The notes below the pieces were generated by a model. The model ran no database searches and was not told the origin of the DNA. It was given only the letters and a program-made list of their open reading frames with translations. From the NCBI RefSeq assembly GCF_022347725.1, contig NZ_JAKRGB010000006.1:124001-188000 (forward strand): 64,000 nucleotides of DNA, in the 5' to 3' direction. The position numbers were made by a program, and so were the translations under genes. This DNA is from Ruegeria sp. Ofav3-42 (lineage in GTDB: Bacteria; Pseudomonadota; Alphaproteobacteria; Rhodobacterales; Rhodobacteraceae). Positions 47,217 through 56,001 of the stretch are shown piece by piece; position 1 is the stretch's first letter; each line of letters opens with the position of its first letter.

Positions 47217-48863
47217 TTACATGTTGGGATAGTTCGGTCCATCCCCGCCTTGCGGCGTGGTCCAGGTGATGTTCTGGCTGGGATCCTTGATGTCGCAGGT
47301 TTTGCAGTGGACGCAGTTCTGGAAGTTGATGACGAATCGCGCGCCATCTTCATCCTCGACCATCTCGTACACGCCCGCCGGGCAGTAACGCTGCGCCGGT
47401 TCGTCGAACTTGGGCAAGTTCACTTTGACCGGAATCTCGGGATCGGCCAGCTTCAGGTGACAGGGCTGGCTTTCCTCGTGGTTGGTCATCGCAAAGGAAA
47501 CGTTGGTCAGACGGTCAAAGGACAGCGTGCCATCAGGCTTGGGATAGTCGATAGGCTGGTGCTTGCTGGCCTCTTCGGTCGCCTCGGCATCGTTCTTGCC
47601 GTGACCCAGCGTGCCCAGCAGCGAGAAGCCCAGTGTGTTGGTCCACATGTCCATGCCGCCCAACATCAGCGAGGCGGTCAGGCCGTATTTCGACCACAGT
47701 GGTTTGACGTTGCGCACCTTCTTCAGGTCGTCGCCGATTGCGCCTTCGCGCACGTCGACCTCATAGGCGGTCAGTTCGTCACCCGAACGCTCAGCCTTGA
47801 TCGCGTCGAAAGCGGCCTCAGCGGCGGCCTTGCCCGACAGCATCGCGTTGTGGTTGCCCTTGATGCGCGGCACGTTGACCATCCCAGCCGAGCAGCCCAG
47901 CAGTGCCACGCCTGGCGCAACCAGTTTCGGCATCGACTGCCAGCCACCCTCGGTGATCGCACGGGCGCCGTACGCGACGCGCTTGCCGCCTTTCAGCAGC
48001 TCAGCCACCATCGGGTGATGCTTGAAGCGCTGGAATTCCATGTAGGGGTACAGGTACGGGTTCTTGTAGTTCAGGTGAACCACGAAACCGACATAGACCT
48101 GATTGTTTTCAAGGTGATAGATGAACGATCCGCCACCTGCGTTGCTGCCCAGAGGCCAGCCCATCGTGTGCGTGACCGAGCCTTCCTTGTGCTTGGCCGG
48201 GTCGATCTCCCAGATCTCTTTCATGCCGACGCCGTATTTCTGCGGCTCTTTGCCTGCAGACAGGTCGTATTTGGCGATAACTTCCTTGGACAGCGAGCCA
48301 CGGACACCTTCTGACAGGAAGACGTACTTGCCATGCAGCTCCATGCCCGGTTCCGTCTGCGGACCGTAGGACCCGTCGGGCTCAAGACCAAAGACACCCG
48401 CGACGACGCCTTTGACTTCGCCATTGTCGCCGTAAACCAGCTCGGAACAGGCCATGCCCGGGAAGATTTCAACGCCCAGCTCTTCGGCCTGCTCGGCCAT
48501 CCAGCGGCAGACATTGCCCATTGAGACGATGTAGTTGCCGTGGTTGTTCATCAGCGGCGGCATCGGAAAGTTGGGGATGCGGATTTTTCCGGCCTCACCG
48601 AGCATGTAGAAATTGTCTTCGTGCACCGGCACGTTCAACGGCGCGCCCTTTTCCTTCCAGTCCGGGATCAGAGCGTCCAGCCCGCACGGGTCCAGAACCG
48701 CGCCCGACAGAATATGCGCGCCTACTTCCGAGCCCTTCTCAAGAACGACAACATTCAGGTCGGCATCCAGCTGTTTCAGACGGATGGCCGCCGACAGGCC
48801 CGCGGGGCCTGCACCCACGATCACCACATCGTATTCCATCGCTTCGCGTTCAATCTCGGCCAT
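47217..48863 (-). CDS. Electron-transfer flavoprotein:ubiquinone oxidoreductase
   Basis: Passes electrons from ETF to ubiquinone in the inner membrane, completing fatty and amino acid oxidation. The 548-residue protein begins with the FAD-binding VVIVGAGPAGLSAAIRL, has a central membrane-binding region around HTMGWPLG and GGGSFIYHL, and closes with the 4Fe-4S ligands in YCPAGVYE and CVHCKTCDIKDPSQNITW. AAGGAG precedes the ATG. It is monocistronic. Confidence 0.96.
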   Translation of the reverse strand: MAEIEREAMEYDVVIVGAGPAGLSAAIRLKQLDADLNVVVLEKGSEVGAHILSGAVLDPCGLDALIPDWKEKGAPLNVPVHEDNFYMLGEAGKIRIPNFPMPPLMNNHGNYIVSMGNVCRWMAEQAEELGVEIFPGMACSELVYGDNGEVKGVVAGVFGLEPDGSYGPQTEPGMELHGKYVFLSEGVRGSLSKEVIAKYDLSAGKEPQKYGVGMKEIWEIDPAKHKEGSVTHTMGWPLGSNAGGGSFIYHLENNQVYVGFVVHLNYKNPYLYPYMEFQRFKHHPMVAELLKGGKRVAYGARAITEGGWQSMPKLVAPGVALLGCSAGMVNVPRIKGNHNAMLSGKAAAEAAFDAIKAERSGDELTAYEVDVREGAIGDDLKKVRNVKPLWSKYGLTASLMLGGMDMWTNTLGFSLLGTLGHGKNDAEATEEASKHQPIDYPKPDGTLSFDRLTNVSFAMTNHEESQPCHLKLADPEIPVKVNLPKFDEPAQRYCPAGVYEMVEDEDGARFVINFQNCVHCKTCDIKDPSQNITWTTPQGGDGPNYPNM

Positions 48864-48998
48864 CGTGGGCTCCTTAGCTAACTTTCCGAATTGGCGCTTT
48901 CACTGCGTGGTCTGCGCAATATTGTTTCACGGCTGATTACATGGTCACAAAGACCTTGGTCAATCAAAACACGGCGTAACATTGCTGCATTGCGGCAG

Positions 48999-49454
48999 TT
49001 ATGTATCCGGAGCGTCACCCATCAGGTATCTGGGACCGCTACCATGCGACTTGGCGCGGTCATCAGGGTTGTAAAGAGCACATTTCGGCAGGCTGAGGCA
49101 TCCACAGCCGATGCAGCCGTCCAGATTGTCGCGCAACCGCGTCAGGGTATCGATTCGCTGATCCAGATGCGCCCTCAGCCCCTTGCTGATGTCCTTCCAG
49201 TCCTGCGGCGTTGGCGTGCGGTTCCCGGGCAGACCTGAAAGCACCTCGCGAATCTCGGGCAGGGTCAGGCCGAATTGCTGGGCGATCATGACAAAACTCA
49301 GCCGTCGGATATCGGCGCGCTGATAGCGCCTTTGCCCGCCTGCATTGCGCCAGGGCGCGATCAGCCCCTGCGCCTCGTAGTACCGGATCGCCGAAACGGC
49401 CAATCCCGTGCGTTTCGCCAATGCGCCGATTGCCAAACCTTCGGAACCCGCCAT
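48999..49454 (-). CDS. soxR: Redox-sensitive transcriptional activator SoxR
   Basis: A 151-residue MerR-family regulator. The HTH is LAIGALAKRTGLAVSAIRYYEAQG, then a dimerisation helix, and the [2Fe-2S] ligands in CIGCGCLSLPKC (C-x2-C-x-C-x5-C). It senses redox-cycling compounds. The divergent glyoxalase-fold gene has a SoxR-type promoter, so it is a likely target. Confidence 0.97.
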   Translation of the reverse strand: MAGSEGLAIGALAKRTGLAVSAIRYYEAQGLIAPWRNAGGQRRYQRADIRRLSFVMIAQQFGLTLPEIREVLSGLPGNRTPTPQDWKDISKGLRAHLDQRIDTLTRLRDNLDGCIGCGCLSLPKCALYNPDDRAKSHGSGPRYLMGDAPDT

Positions 49455-49475
49455 TTCAACCTCACAAGAAATACC

Positions 49476-49506
49476 TTGACCTAAAGTTAGGTTTAAGAAT
49501 TACGGT
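49476..49506 (+). promoter_or_regulatory. SoxR-type promoter of the glyoxalase-fold gene
   Basis: TTGACC (-35, 49476-49481) is followed by a 19-bp spacer and TACGGT (-10, 49501-49506). The spacer carries an imperfect dyad around AAGTTAGGTTT; 19-bp spacing with a central dyad is the MerR/SoxR activator promoter layout, and the E. coli soxS promoter has the same spacing and an aligned AAGTTA core. The promoter points into the gene at 49544. SoxR itself starts 22 bp to the left on the other strand. Confidence 0.75.
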
Positions 49507-49543
49507 GAGTCGGGACAAGCCTCAAGACCGAAAAGGAGATCCC

Positions 49544-49924
49544 ATGATGGCGACACTTGAACATACCAATTTCACCGTCCGCGACCCCAAGGCTTCGGCG
49601 GCCTGGATGCAGCGGGTGTTTGGTTGGAAAACACGTTGGGAGGGCCCGGCCATCGCGGGGGGCTACACAGTCCATGTGGGCAGTCAACATACCTATCTGG
49701 CGCTCTACGCGCCCAGCGATCCTCAGCCATCGGGTGAAAGCAGCTATGACATCGTCGGCGGCCTGAACCACGTGGGCGTTCTGGTCGAGGATATCGACGC
49801 GACCGAGGACAAGGTGATCAAGGCCGGGTTCACGCCGAAATCCCACGGCGACTACGAACCCGGCAGGCGTTTCTACTTCGATGATGACAATGGAATCGAA
49901 TTCGAGGTGATTAGCTACGACTAG
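49544..49924 (+). CDS. VOC/glyoxalase-fold protein, SoxR target candidate
   Basis: A 126-residue vicinal-oxygen-chelate protein, MMATLEHTNFTVRDPKASAA. Metal ligand candidates are His 7 in EHTNFTV, GLNHVGVLV and the acidic FEVISYD end, in the classical two beta-alpha-beta-beta-beta modules. Such proteins are lyases or dioxygenases acting on aromatic or methylglyoxal-type substrates. ATG 49544 or 49547 both fit the AGGAG. Its promoter matches a SoxR target, so a role in detoxifying redox-active compounds is likely. Confidence 0.82.
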   Translation: MMATLEHTNFTVRDPKASAAWMQRVFGWKTRWEGPAIAGGYTVHVGSQHTYLALYAPSDPQPSGESSYDIVGGLNHVGVLVEDIDATEDKVIKAGFTPKSHGDYEPGRRFYFDDDNGIEFEVISYD

Positions 49925-50062
49925 GCCGTAATCCGCGTCACAGGGCATAGCCCTCTTGCATTTCACGCCTCATTTGGGTCAGGTAAATGCCAACCCATCA
50001 AATCGCCCCGACGCTGGTTCCATGCGGCGGGGCGCATCAATTTATGCGTGGACGACAAGAAT

Positions 50063-50533
50063 ATGGAAAAGATTCCAATGACGCCTACGGGCAATGCCGC
50101 GCTCGCGGCGGAGCTGAAGAACCTCAAATCCGTCGAGCGCCCCGCAATCATCGAAGCCATTGCCACAGCGCGCGAGCTGGGCGATCTGAAAGAAAACGCC
50201 GAATATCACTCGGCGCGTGAAAAGCAGGGATTCATCGAAGGCCGCATCAAAGAGCTGGAAGGCATTCTGTCGCTGGCCGATGTGATCGACCCGGCCAAGC
50301 TGAACGGCGCGATCAAATTCGGCGCCAAGGTGACTCTGGTCGACGAGGACACGGACGAAGAAAAGACCTGGCAGATTGTTGGCGAGTACGAGGCCAACAT
50401 TGAAAACGGGTTACTGAACATCAAATCGCCCATCGCGCGGGCATTGATCGGCAAGGAAGAAGGCGACAGTGTCGAAGTACGCACGCCCGGCGGTGTGCGT
50501 TCTTATGAAGTGTTGAGTATCGAGTACGCCTGA
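50063..50533 (+). CDS. greA: Transcription elongation factor GreA
   Basis: Rescues stalled RNA polymerase by promoting transcript cleavage. The 156-residue protein begins [18 protein letters not shown], then the coiled-coil tip [23 protein letters not shown], whose acidic Asp/Glu pair enters the polymerase secondary channel, and the C-terminal domain [21 protein letters not shown]. The start at 50063 rather than 50048 fits the family. Confidence 0.96.
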   Translation: MEKIPMTPTGNAALAAELKNLKSVERPAIIEAIATARELGDLKENAEYHSAREKQGFIEGRIKELEGILSLADVIDPAKLNGAIKFGAKVTLVDEDTDEEKTWQIVGEYEANIENGLLNIKSPIARALIGKEEGDSVEVRTPGGVRSYEVLSIEYA

Positions 50534-50547
50534 CCGGAGCGTTGACC

Positions 50548-51540
50548 ATGTCAGAGCCCAAGCCAGAACAGGACCCCGAACGGCCAACCCCGCTGGGCAT
50601 CTACGACAAGCCCTCGCAGCCTTCGGTGACCGCGATCGAGATCGTCGCCATCGCACTCAGTGTGGTGTGGCTGATCGTGTCAGTCGTGTTTCTGGTACTG
50701 CCGGACAACGTCGATGGCGGAGGATTCGTCGTGACCCTGCTGGCCGTATTCATGCCAGTGGCAATGATCTGGGTCGCCGCCACTGCCATGCGCGCCAGCC
50801 GCGTCATGCGCGAAGAAAGCGCCCGCCTGCAGACTGCGATAGATGCGATCCGTCAGGCTTATGTCATCCAGCAACAGCGCTCGGCCAGTTTTCAGGAACC
50901 AGGCGTCAGCAAAAAACTGGACGAAATCGCCGAAGCCGCCAAAAAGACCGAAAGCGCACTGGCGACGTTTTCTTCCAAACGCACCGAGCCTGTACGCGAT
51001 GACGCTCCTATTGAGGCTGGCGACCAGACTTCTCTGGAATTGGGCACCCCGGCTGAAGACATCGCTCCGCCCCTGACGACCGACATCTTCATCCGCGCGC
51101 TGAATTTCCCGGAAACGCAGGATGATGCCGAAGGATTCGACGCATTGCGGCTCGCGCTTCAGGACCGCAAGGTCGCGCAACTGGTGCAGGCCTCTCAGGA
51201 TGTTCTGACCCTGCTGAGCCAGGAAGGCATCTATATGGACGATCTGCGCCCGGACATGGCCCGGCCGGAAATCTGGCGGCAGTTCGCGCAAGGTGCGCGG
51301 GGTCGCGCGGTTGCAGCGCTCGGTGGGATCAGAGATCGGTCCTCACTGGCACTGACGGCAGCGCGAATGAAGCAGGACCCGATTTTTCGGGACGCCGCGC
51401 ATCACTTCCTGCGCCGCTTCGATCACATGATCGTCGAGTTCGAACCGGATGCCAGCGATGCTGACCTGACGGCCTTGGGTGACACAAGAACCGCACGGGC
51501 TTTCATGCTGTTGGGGCGTGTCGCGGGGACCTTCGACTAA
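50548..51540 (+). CDS. Membrane protein with coiled coil, unknown function
   Basis: A 330-residue protein. Two transmembrane helices lie near residues 30-75 (IEIVAIALSVVWLIVSVVFL and VTLLAVFMPVAMIWVAATAM), followed by a predicted coiled coil (RVMREESARLQTAIDAIRQAY) and a helical C-terminal domain (DVLTLLSQEGIYMDDLRPDM; AAHHFLRRFDHMIVEFEPD). No family is recognised. GGAG precedes ATG 50548. It lies 15 bp after greA and may share its transcript, and it converges on moeA, with the stops directly adjacent. Confidence 0.6.
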   Translation: MSEPKPEQDPERPTPLGIYDKPSQPSVTAIEIVAIALSVVWLIVSVVFLVLPDNVDGGGFVVTLLAVFMPVAMIWVAATAMRASRVMREESARLQTAIDAIRQAYVIQQQRSASFQEPGVSKKLDEIAEAAKKTESALATFSSKRTEPVRDDAPIEAGDQTSLELGTPAEDIAPPLTTDIFIRALNFPETQDDAEGFDALRLALQDRKVAQLVQASQDVLTLLSQEGIYMDDLRPDMARPEIWRQFAQGARGRAVAALGGIRDRSSLALTAARMKQDPIFRDAAHHFLRRFDHMIVEFEPDASDADLTALGDTRTARAFMLLGRVAGTFD

Positions 51541-52806
51541 TTAAAGCCCAAAGCTGCCGTACGGAATGAACCGCACCGGATCACCCGGCTGTATGTGACG
51601 CGCGCCATCCTCAATCTCGACCAGCCCCTCGGCCCAGCTGAGGCCGCTGATCCGGCCTGACCCTTCCGAAGCAAAAACCTCGACCCGCCCATCGCGGACA
51701 CGAGCACGCAGGTATTCACGCCGACCCGGTTTTTTGCGCTTTTCGAAATTGGCCGGCAGGTCGAAGCCCATCGGCTCGGACCACCCTTCCCCGGCCATCA
51801 GGCCCAATGCCGGACGGGCAAAGATTAACGTGCAAACCTTCGCGGCTACCGGGTTTCCCGGCAGGCCGAAAACGGGCGTACCATCCCACATTCCAAGGGC
51901 CAGAGGTCGACCGGGTTTCAACGCAATCCGCCATTCGTGCATCGCGCCCGCTTCGCGCAGCAGGGCCGAGACGTGATCTTCATCCCCCGCAGATGCCCCG
52001 CCGCTGGTCAGGATCACATCTGCCAGTTCCGCCGCTCTGTTCAATCTGTGACGCAGATCTTCCCGGTCGTCTGAGACCCGCCCCATATCCACGGGCTGGA
52101 ACCCCATCCGTTCCACCAAAGACAACAGCATAGGGCGATTGGCGTCGAAGATCTGGCCGGGCGCGGCGGGGTCACCGGGCTCGACCAGCTCATCGCCGGT
52201 CGAAACCACCGCGACCCGCAGCGTCTTACGCAGAGAGATCTCCGAAATCCCCGTCGCCGAAAGCAACGCCAGATCGGCTGGGGTCAGTCTGCGCCCGGCG
52301 GGCAGAACCATATCGCCCCTCGCGACATCCTCGCCTGCCTTTCGGGTATTGGCGCCTTGCTTCAATGGGCCGTGAAAGGCGATGTGACCGTCCTGTACCG
52401 TCACATCCTCTTCCAGTATCACAGTATCCACCCCAGAAGGCAGCGCCGCGCCGGTCAGTACCCGCAGAGCCATTCCTTGCTGCACTGCGCCATCAAAGGG
52501 GATCCCTGCCGCCGCACGCCCCTCCTGCAAGGGCATTACCTGCGGACCACTCGGAGCAGCCCCGGCAAAGCCATAGCCGTCAACTGCGGTGTTCGGCTGC
52601 GGAGGGTTCGACCGTTTCGCAATAACATCTTCCGCCAGAATCCGCCCTGTGGCCTGCGCCAGAGGCGCGGTTTCAACGGGTGCCACCACCGTCAGCCGAC
52701 CCCGCAACAAGGCCAGGGCGTCATCCACCGGTGTCCAGTTCACCCCTGCGGGCAAGGCAAAGCAATCATTGCGCAGGGGCGGAGGAGTGATTTCCGGTTT
52801 GCTCAT
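51541..52806 (-). CDS. moeA: Molybdopterin molybdenumtransferase
   Basis: Inserts molybdenum into molybdopterin-AMP to make Moco. The 421-residue protein has the MoeA core: the N-terminal segment GRILAEDVIAKRSNPPQPNTAVDGYGF, the PEGS-type GAALPSGVDTVILEEDV, and the MogA-like domain VVSTGDELVEPGDP with LTSGGASAGDEDHV and GLPGNPVAAKV. It overlaps mobB by 4 bp, in an operon mobA-mobB-moeA. Confidence 0.95.
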   Translation of the reverse strand: MSKPEITPPPLRNDCFALPAGVNWTPVDDALALLRGRLTVVAPVETAPLAQATGRILAEDVIAKRSNPPQPNTAVDGYGFAGAAPSGPQVMPLQEGRAAAGIPFDGAVQQGMALRVLTGAALPSGVDTVILEEDVTVQDGHIAFHGPLKQGANTRKAGEDVARGDMVLPAGRRLTPADLALLSATGISEISLRKTLRVAVVSTGDELVEPGDPAAPGQIFDANRPMLLSLVERMGFQPVDMGRVSDDREDLRHRLNRAAELADVILTSGGASAGDEDHVSALLREAGAMHEWRIALKPGRPLALGMWDGTPVFGLPGNPVAAKVCTLIFARPALGLMAGEGWSEPMGFDLPANFEKRKKPGRREYLRARVRDGRVEVFASEGSGRISGLSWAEGLVEIEDGARHIQPGDPVRFIPYGSFGL

Positions 52807-53294
52807 AATCCGACCTCTTTCAGGATGAAATCCGCGACTGCCGAAGTATCGTTCAGGTCAAACACAGGGATATCCAACTCTAGCGGCGTATCGCTGGCGA
52901 CCGCACGAACGGAGTCGTTTTCGCTGGCGATCAGCGGGTTGTTTGCGACAGCCCGAAATGCTTCGACCTTGGGGTGAGGTCCTCGTTTGAACCCTTCGAT
53001 CAGCACCAGATCGACCGGAGAAAGACGGGCCAGAAGATCAGTCAGAGACGGTTCAGGGGCACCGCGCAGCTCTTGCATCAGGGCAACGCGCTGGCCCGAG
53101 GCCAATAGCACCTCGGACGCACCCGCCGCCCGATGGCGATAGCTGTCGGTGCCGGGCTGATCAACATCGACGGCGTGGTGGGCATGTTTGACGGTTGAAA
53201 CAGTGTAACCGCGCCCGGTGATTTCAGCCACCAGCCGTTCCATCAGCCCGGTCTTGCCAGCGTTTTTCCAGCCGGTGACGCCGTAAACCTTCAT
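52803..53294 (-). CDS. mobB: Molybdopterin-guanine dinucleotide biosynthesis protein B
   Basis: A 163-residue P-loop NTPase that assists MobA in forming the guanine dinucleotide cofactor. Walker A is GWKNAGKTGLMERL, followed by HAHHAVDVDQPGTDSYRHRAAGA, the GTP-binding and metal region typical of MobB, and VLIEGFKRGPHPKVE. Both ends overlap neighbours by 4 bp. Confidence 0.95.
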   Translation of the reverse strand: MKVYGVTGWKNAGKTGLMERLVAEITGRGYTVSTVKHAHHAVDVDQPGTDSYRHRAAGASEVLLASGQRVALMQELRGAPEPSLTDLLARLSPVDLVLIEGFKRGPHPKVEAFRAVANNPLIASENDSVRAVASDTPLELDIPVFDLNDTSAVADFILKEVGL

Positions 53295-53935
53295 GCCTTC
53301 TCCAGAAGTTCTTGTGCCCGCGCAAGATCGTCGGGCGTGTTCACGTTGAAGAACGGATCGAAGGGGTCGGCTGGGAACAACGCCTCACGCCCGTCATGTT
53401 TGTCGGTCCACAACACGACCTTGCGCAGCCCGTCGTTCAAGGCATCCCGCAAATCATCTCGCAGCGCGACGGGCCACAGGCCAAAGGTCGGGTGCCGGTT
53501 CACACGTTTGCCGCCACCCGATTTAAGCGCCTCATCACCGGTACGAGGTGTGGTTGCCAGAACCAGTGGATAGGTTTGCCCTTCGGCAGCGTCAGTCAGC
53601 CGCGCCACCAGATCACGCGGAAAGAACGGCGTGTCGGCGGCGGCTGTGACGATACTGTCAGCGCCCTGCTCCGCAGCCCAATCCAGTCCGGCCAGAACTC
53701 CGGCCAGTGGCCCTGCAAACCCTTCTATTGTGTCGGGCAGGACAGGCAGGTTCAGGTCTGCGAACCGCTCCGGGTCGCCATTGGCATTCAGGGCCAGCCT
53801 GCCTACCTGCTGGCTCAGGCGATCGATCACATGCGACAGCAGGCTTCGCCCGCCGATTTTCAGCAGGCCCTTGTCTCCTCCGCCCATTCGGGTGGCAAGA
53901 CCACCAGCGAGGATTACACCGAGAGGGGTATTCAT
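53291..53935 (-). CDS. mobA: Molybdenum cofactor guanylyltransferase
   Basis: Attaches GMP to molybdopterin. The 214-residue protein shows the nucleotidyltransferase fingerprint LAGGLATRMGGGDKGLL, and the TAAADTPFFPRDLV block containing the metal-binding Asp. The fold is that of GlmU-type nucleotidyltransferases. First gene of the mobA-mobB-moeA operon. Its product implies bis-MGD-dependent molybdoenzymes elsewhere in the genome. Confidence 0.95.
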   Translation of the reverse strand: MNTPLGVILAGGLATRMGGGDKGLLKIGGRSLLSHVIDRLSQQVGRLALNANGDPERFADLNLPVLPDTIEGFAGPLAGVLAGLDWAAEQGADSIVTAAADTPFFPRDLVARLTDAAEGQTYPLVLATTPRTGDEALKSGGGKRVNRHPTFGLWPVALRDDLRDALNDGLRKVVLWTDKHDGREALFPADPFDPFFNVNTPDDLARAQELLEKA

Positions 53936-53994
53936 TGCTGCACCTTGTTGCTTGCATCCAAGTGATCATTTGATCGTAACTTTGTAGATCGAAC

Positions 53995-54948
53995 TCAATT
54001 CAATTGGAACGCGGTTGGATGCAGATGATGCAGGACAAACAGCCACAGGATCAATGTTCCTACCGCCAGAAACGACGTCGCTGAAACTATGTGAGCGGCG
54101 AGCTGTGGCTCTTGGTCGTAGTGCTTGGCCAAAAGGAATATACTCTTCGCTGTCGGCGCCGCCGCAGAAACCGTCGCGGCAATGGTCCAAAGCGGATCCA
54201 GCCCGATCAGATGCGCTGCAAGCAGCACAAGCCCGGGAACAACGAGAAGTTTCATTACCGTCAGAAAAAGGATCATCGGACCCGTCTGAACGATCGTGCG
54301 CACACTTGTCGTGAACCCGATTGCAAACAGCGCAACGGCTGCCAGCGCCTGACTCATCAGTTCCAAATAGTCCGAGACAGCCTCAGAAAACCCGATACCC
54401 GTGAAGGAATATGCAACGCCTAACAAGGTCGCTGCGATAATCGGGTTCTTCAGGACATTCAGAACAATCTTGTAGATGGGCGTCTTGGCGCTTGCCTTAT
54501 GCCCCGCTGAGGTTTCGAGAACGGTGGTCATGATGAGCAGCAGAATGGCGACAACAAGGTTCGCCAATACCGCCGGCAGCGCGCCCTTTGACCCGAAAAT
54601 CGCGTGGAGGATAGGCAGCGCGACCAATGCGGTATTCGAGGCAACACCAGCGAATGCCATCACGGTGGCCGATCCGACCTGAAAACTTGTCAGTGCTTTC
54701 AGGCCGATGAACAAGACAACGAAGAGTGCCAGTATCGTACCGCCGTAGGACAAGTAGAACCCGTAGTTCAGAAGGTTTTCAAATTCCTCCTGACCAATCA
54801 GGTAAAACATGATGGCTGGGATCAGGACGTAAACCGCGAATTGCACCAGCGCATCCGACGTGTCCTCGCTCAGAAGATTCGTCCACGAAAACACATACCC
54901 TGTCAGGATCACCGCGAAGACCGGTGCTATTAGGCTGATTAACTCCAT
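53995..54948 (-). CDS. AEC family transporter (auxin efflux carrier-type)
   Basis: A 317-residue permease with about eight to ten helices in two repeats. The N-terminal SLIAPVFAVILTGYVFSWTNLL and GVASNTALVALPILHAIFG are typical; the latter is the N-(T/A)-x-x-x-x-P crossover-like region of the AEC fold. Members export organic acids such as malate or auxin-like compounds. It is monocistronic, between mobA and fdhD, with no link to them apparent. Confidence 0.88.
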   Translation of the reverse strand: MELISLIAPVFAVILTGYVFSWTNLLSEDTSDALVQFAVYVLIPAIMFYLIGQEEFENLLNYGFYLSYGGTILALFVVLFIGLKALTSFQVGSATVMAFAGVASNTALVALPILHAIFGSKGALPAVLANLVVAILLLIMTTVLETSAGHKASAKTPIYKIVLNVLKNPIIAATLLGVAYSFTGIGFSEAVSDYLELMSQALAAVALFAIGFTTSVRTIVQTGPMILFLTVMKLLVVPGLVLLAAHLIGLDPLWTIAATVSAAAPTAKSIFLLAKHYDQEPQLAAHIVSATSFLAVGTLILWLFVLHHLHPTAFQLN

Positions 54949-55059
54949 AGCGTCCTTAGGTTGCTGACACCCAATGTTTCACATCGATATGCCCCACCTT
55001 AGGGCATATCTTTCGGAATTCGCAGAGTTTTTTCAGATTGACTGCTCGCCGAACGAAAT

Positions 55060-56001
55060 TCAGGGCAGAGAACTTTTCCGTTTGTGCTTCTTATCTTCGA
55101 CCGCAACGGTAGACGGGTCCACATCGCGCACCAGACGATCTTCGCCCGACAGACATACGAACCGCTGCCCCCGCATGCGGCCGATCAGGGTCAGGCCGAC
55201 CTCGCGCGCGATCTCGACACCCCAGGCGGTGAAACCCGACCGAGAAGCCAGAACCGGAATACCCATCATCGCCGTCTTGATCACCATTTCCGACGTCAGA
55301 CGGCCGGTTGTGTAGAGAATTTTGTCCTCGGCCTTCTCGCCCTCAGACAGCATCCAACCTGCTATTTTGTCGACTGCGTTGTGACGGCCAACATCCTCCA
55401 TATAGACCAGAGGGCGGTTTTCACGGCACAAGACCGTGCCGTGGATCGCACCCGCCTCAAGATACAACGAAGGGGTGCGGTTGATCTTGGCTGCCAGATC
55501 ATACAGCCATGAGGTGCGCACCTGAACCTGCGGCAGGCGCACGTCCTCAAGGCCCTCCATCATATCACCGAATACCGTGCCAACCGCGCAGCCGCTGGTG
55601 CGGGTCTTTTTCTTCAGCTTGTCCTCATACGAGGTTTCGCGTGCGGTGCGAACGATCACTGTTTCCAGATCGTCATCGTATTCTACCCGTGTGATCTTAT
55701 CATCGGCCAGCAGCATGCCCTGATTGCGCAGAAACCCCAGCGCCAGGTATTCGGGATAGTCCCCAATGGTCATCGCCGTCACGATTTCCTGCGAATTCAG
55801 AAAGATCGTCAGCGGGCGTTCCTCGACCACCGAGATCTGGCTGACCTCGCCATTCTGATCGACACCTTTGACCGCGCGGGTCAGGCGAGCGGCACCGGGA
55901 TCGGGGGCGATGATGTAGTCTGACAGGTTCAGTTCCGTGGCCAATTGCAACCCTTTCCCAAGACCGCTACTGCTGCGGGGATCACCATAGGATTTAGCCA
56001 T
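55060..56001 (-). CDS. fdhD: Formate dehydrogenase sulfur carrier FdhD
   Basis: Transfers sulfur from a desulfurase to the formate dehydrogenase molybdenum centre. The 313-residue reading has RTSGCAVGTVFGD in which Cys corresponds to the essential persulfide cysteine of the family, EDVGRHNAVDKIAGWML, and GRLTSEMVIKTAMMGIPVLASRSG. Start choice is uncertain: ATG 56001 overlaps the azlC start by two bases and has no clear ribosome site, while TTG 55944 has AAAGGG 6 nt upstream, giving 294 residues. It belongs functionally with the Moco genes at 51541-53935. Confidence 0.93.
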   Translation of the reverse strand: MAKSYGDPRSSSGLGKGLQLATELNLSDYIIAPDPGAARLTRAVKGVDQNGEVSQISVVEERPLTIFLNSQEIVTAMTIGDYPEYLALGFLRNQGMLLADDKITRVEYDDDLETVIVRTARETSYEDKLKKKTRTSGCAVGTVFGDMMEGLEDVRLPQVQVRTSWLYDLAAKINRTPSLYLEAGAIHGTVLCRENRPLVYMEDVGRHNAVDKIAGWMLSEGEKAEDKILYTTGRLTSEMVIKTAMMGIPVLASRSGFTAWGVEIAREVGLTLIGRMRGQRFVCLSGEDRLVRDVDPSTVAVEDKKHKRKSSLP

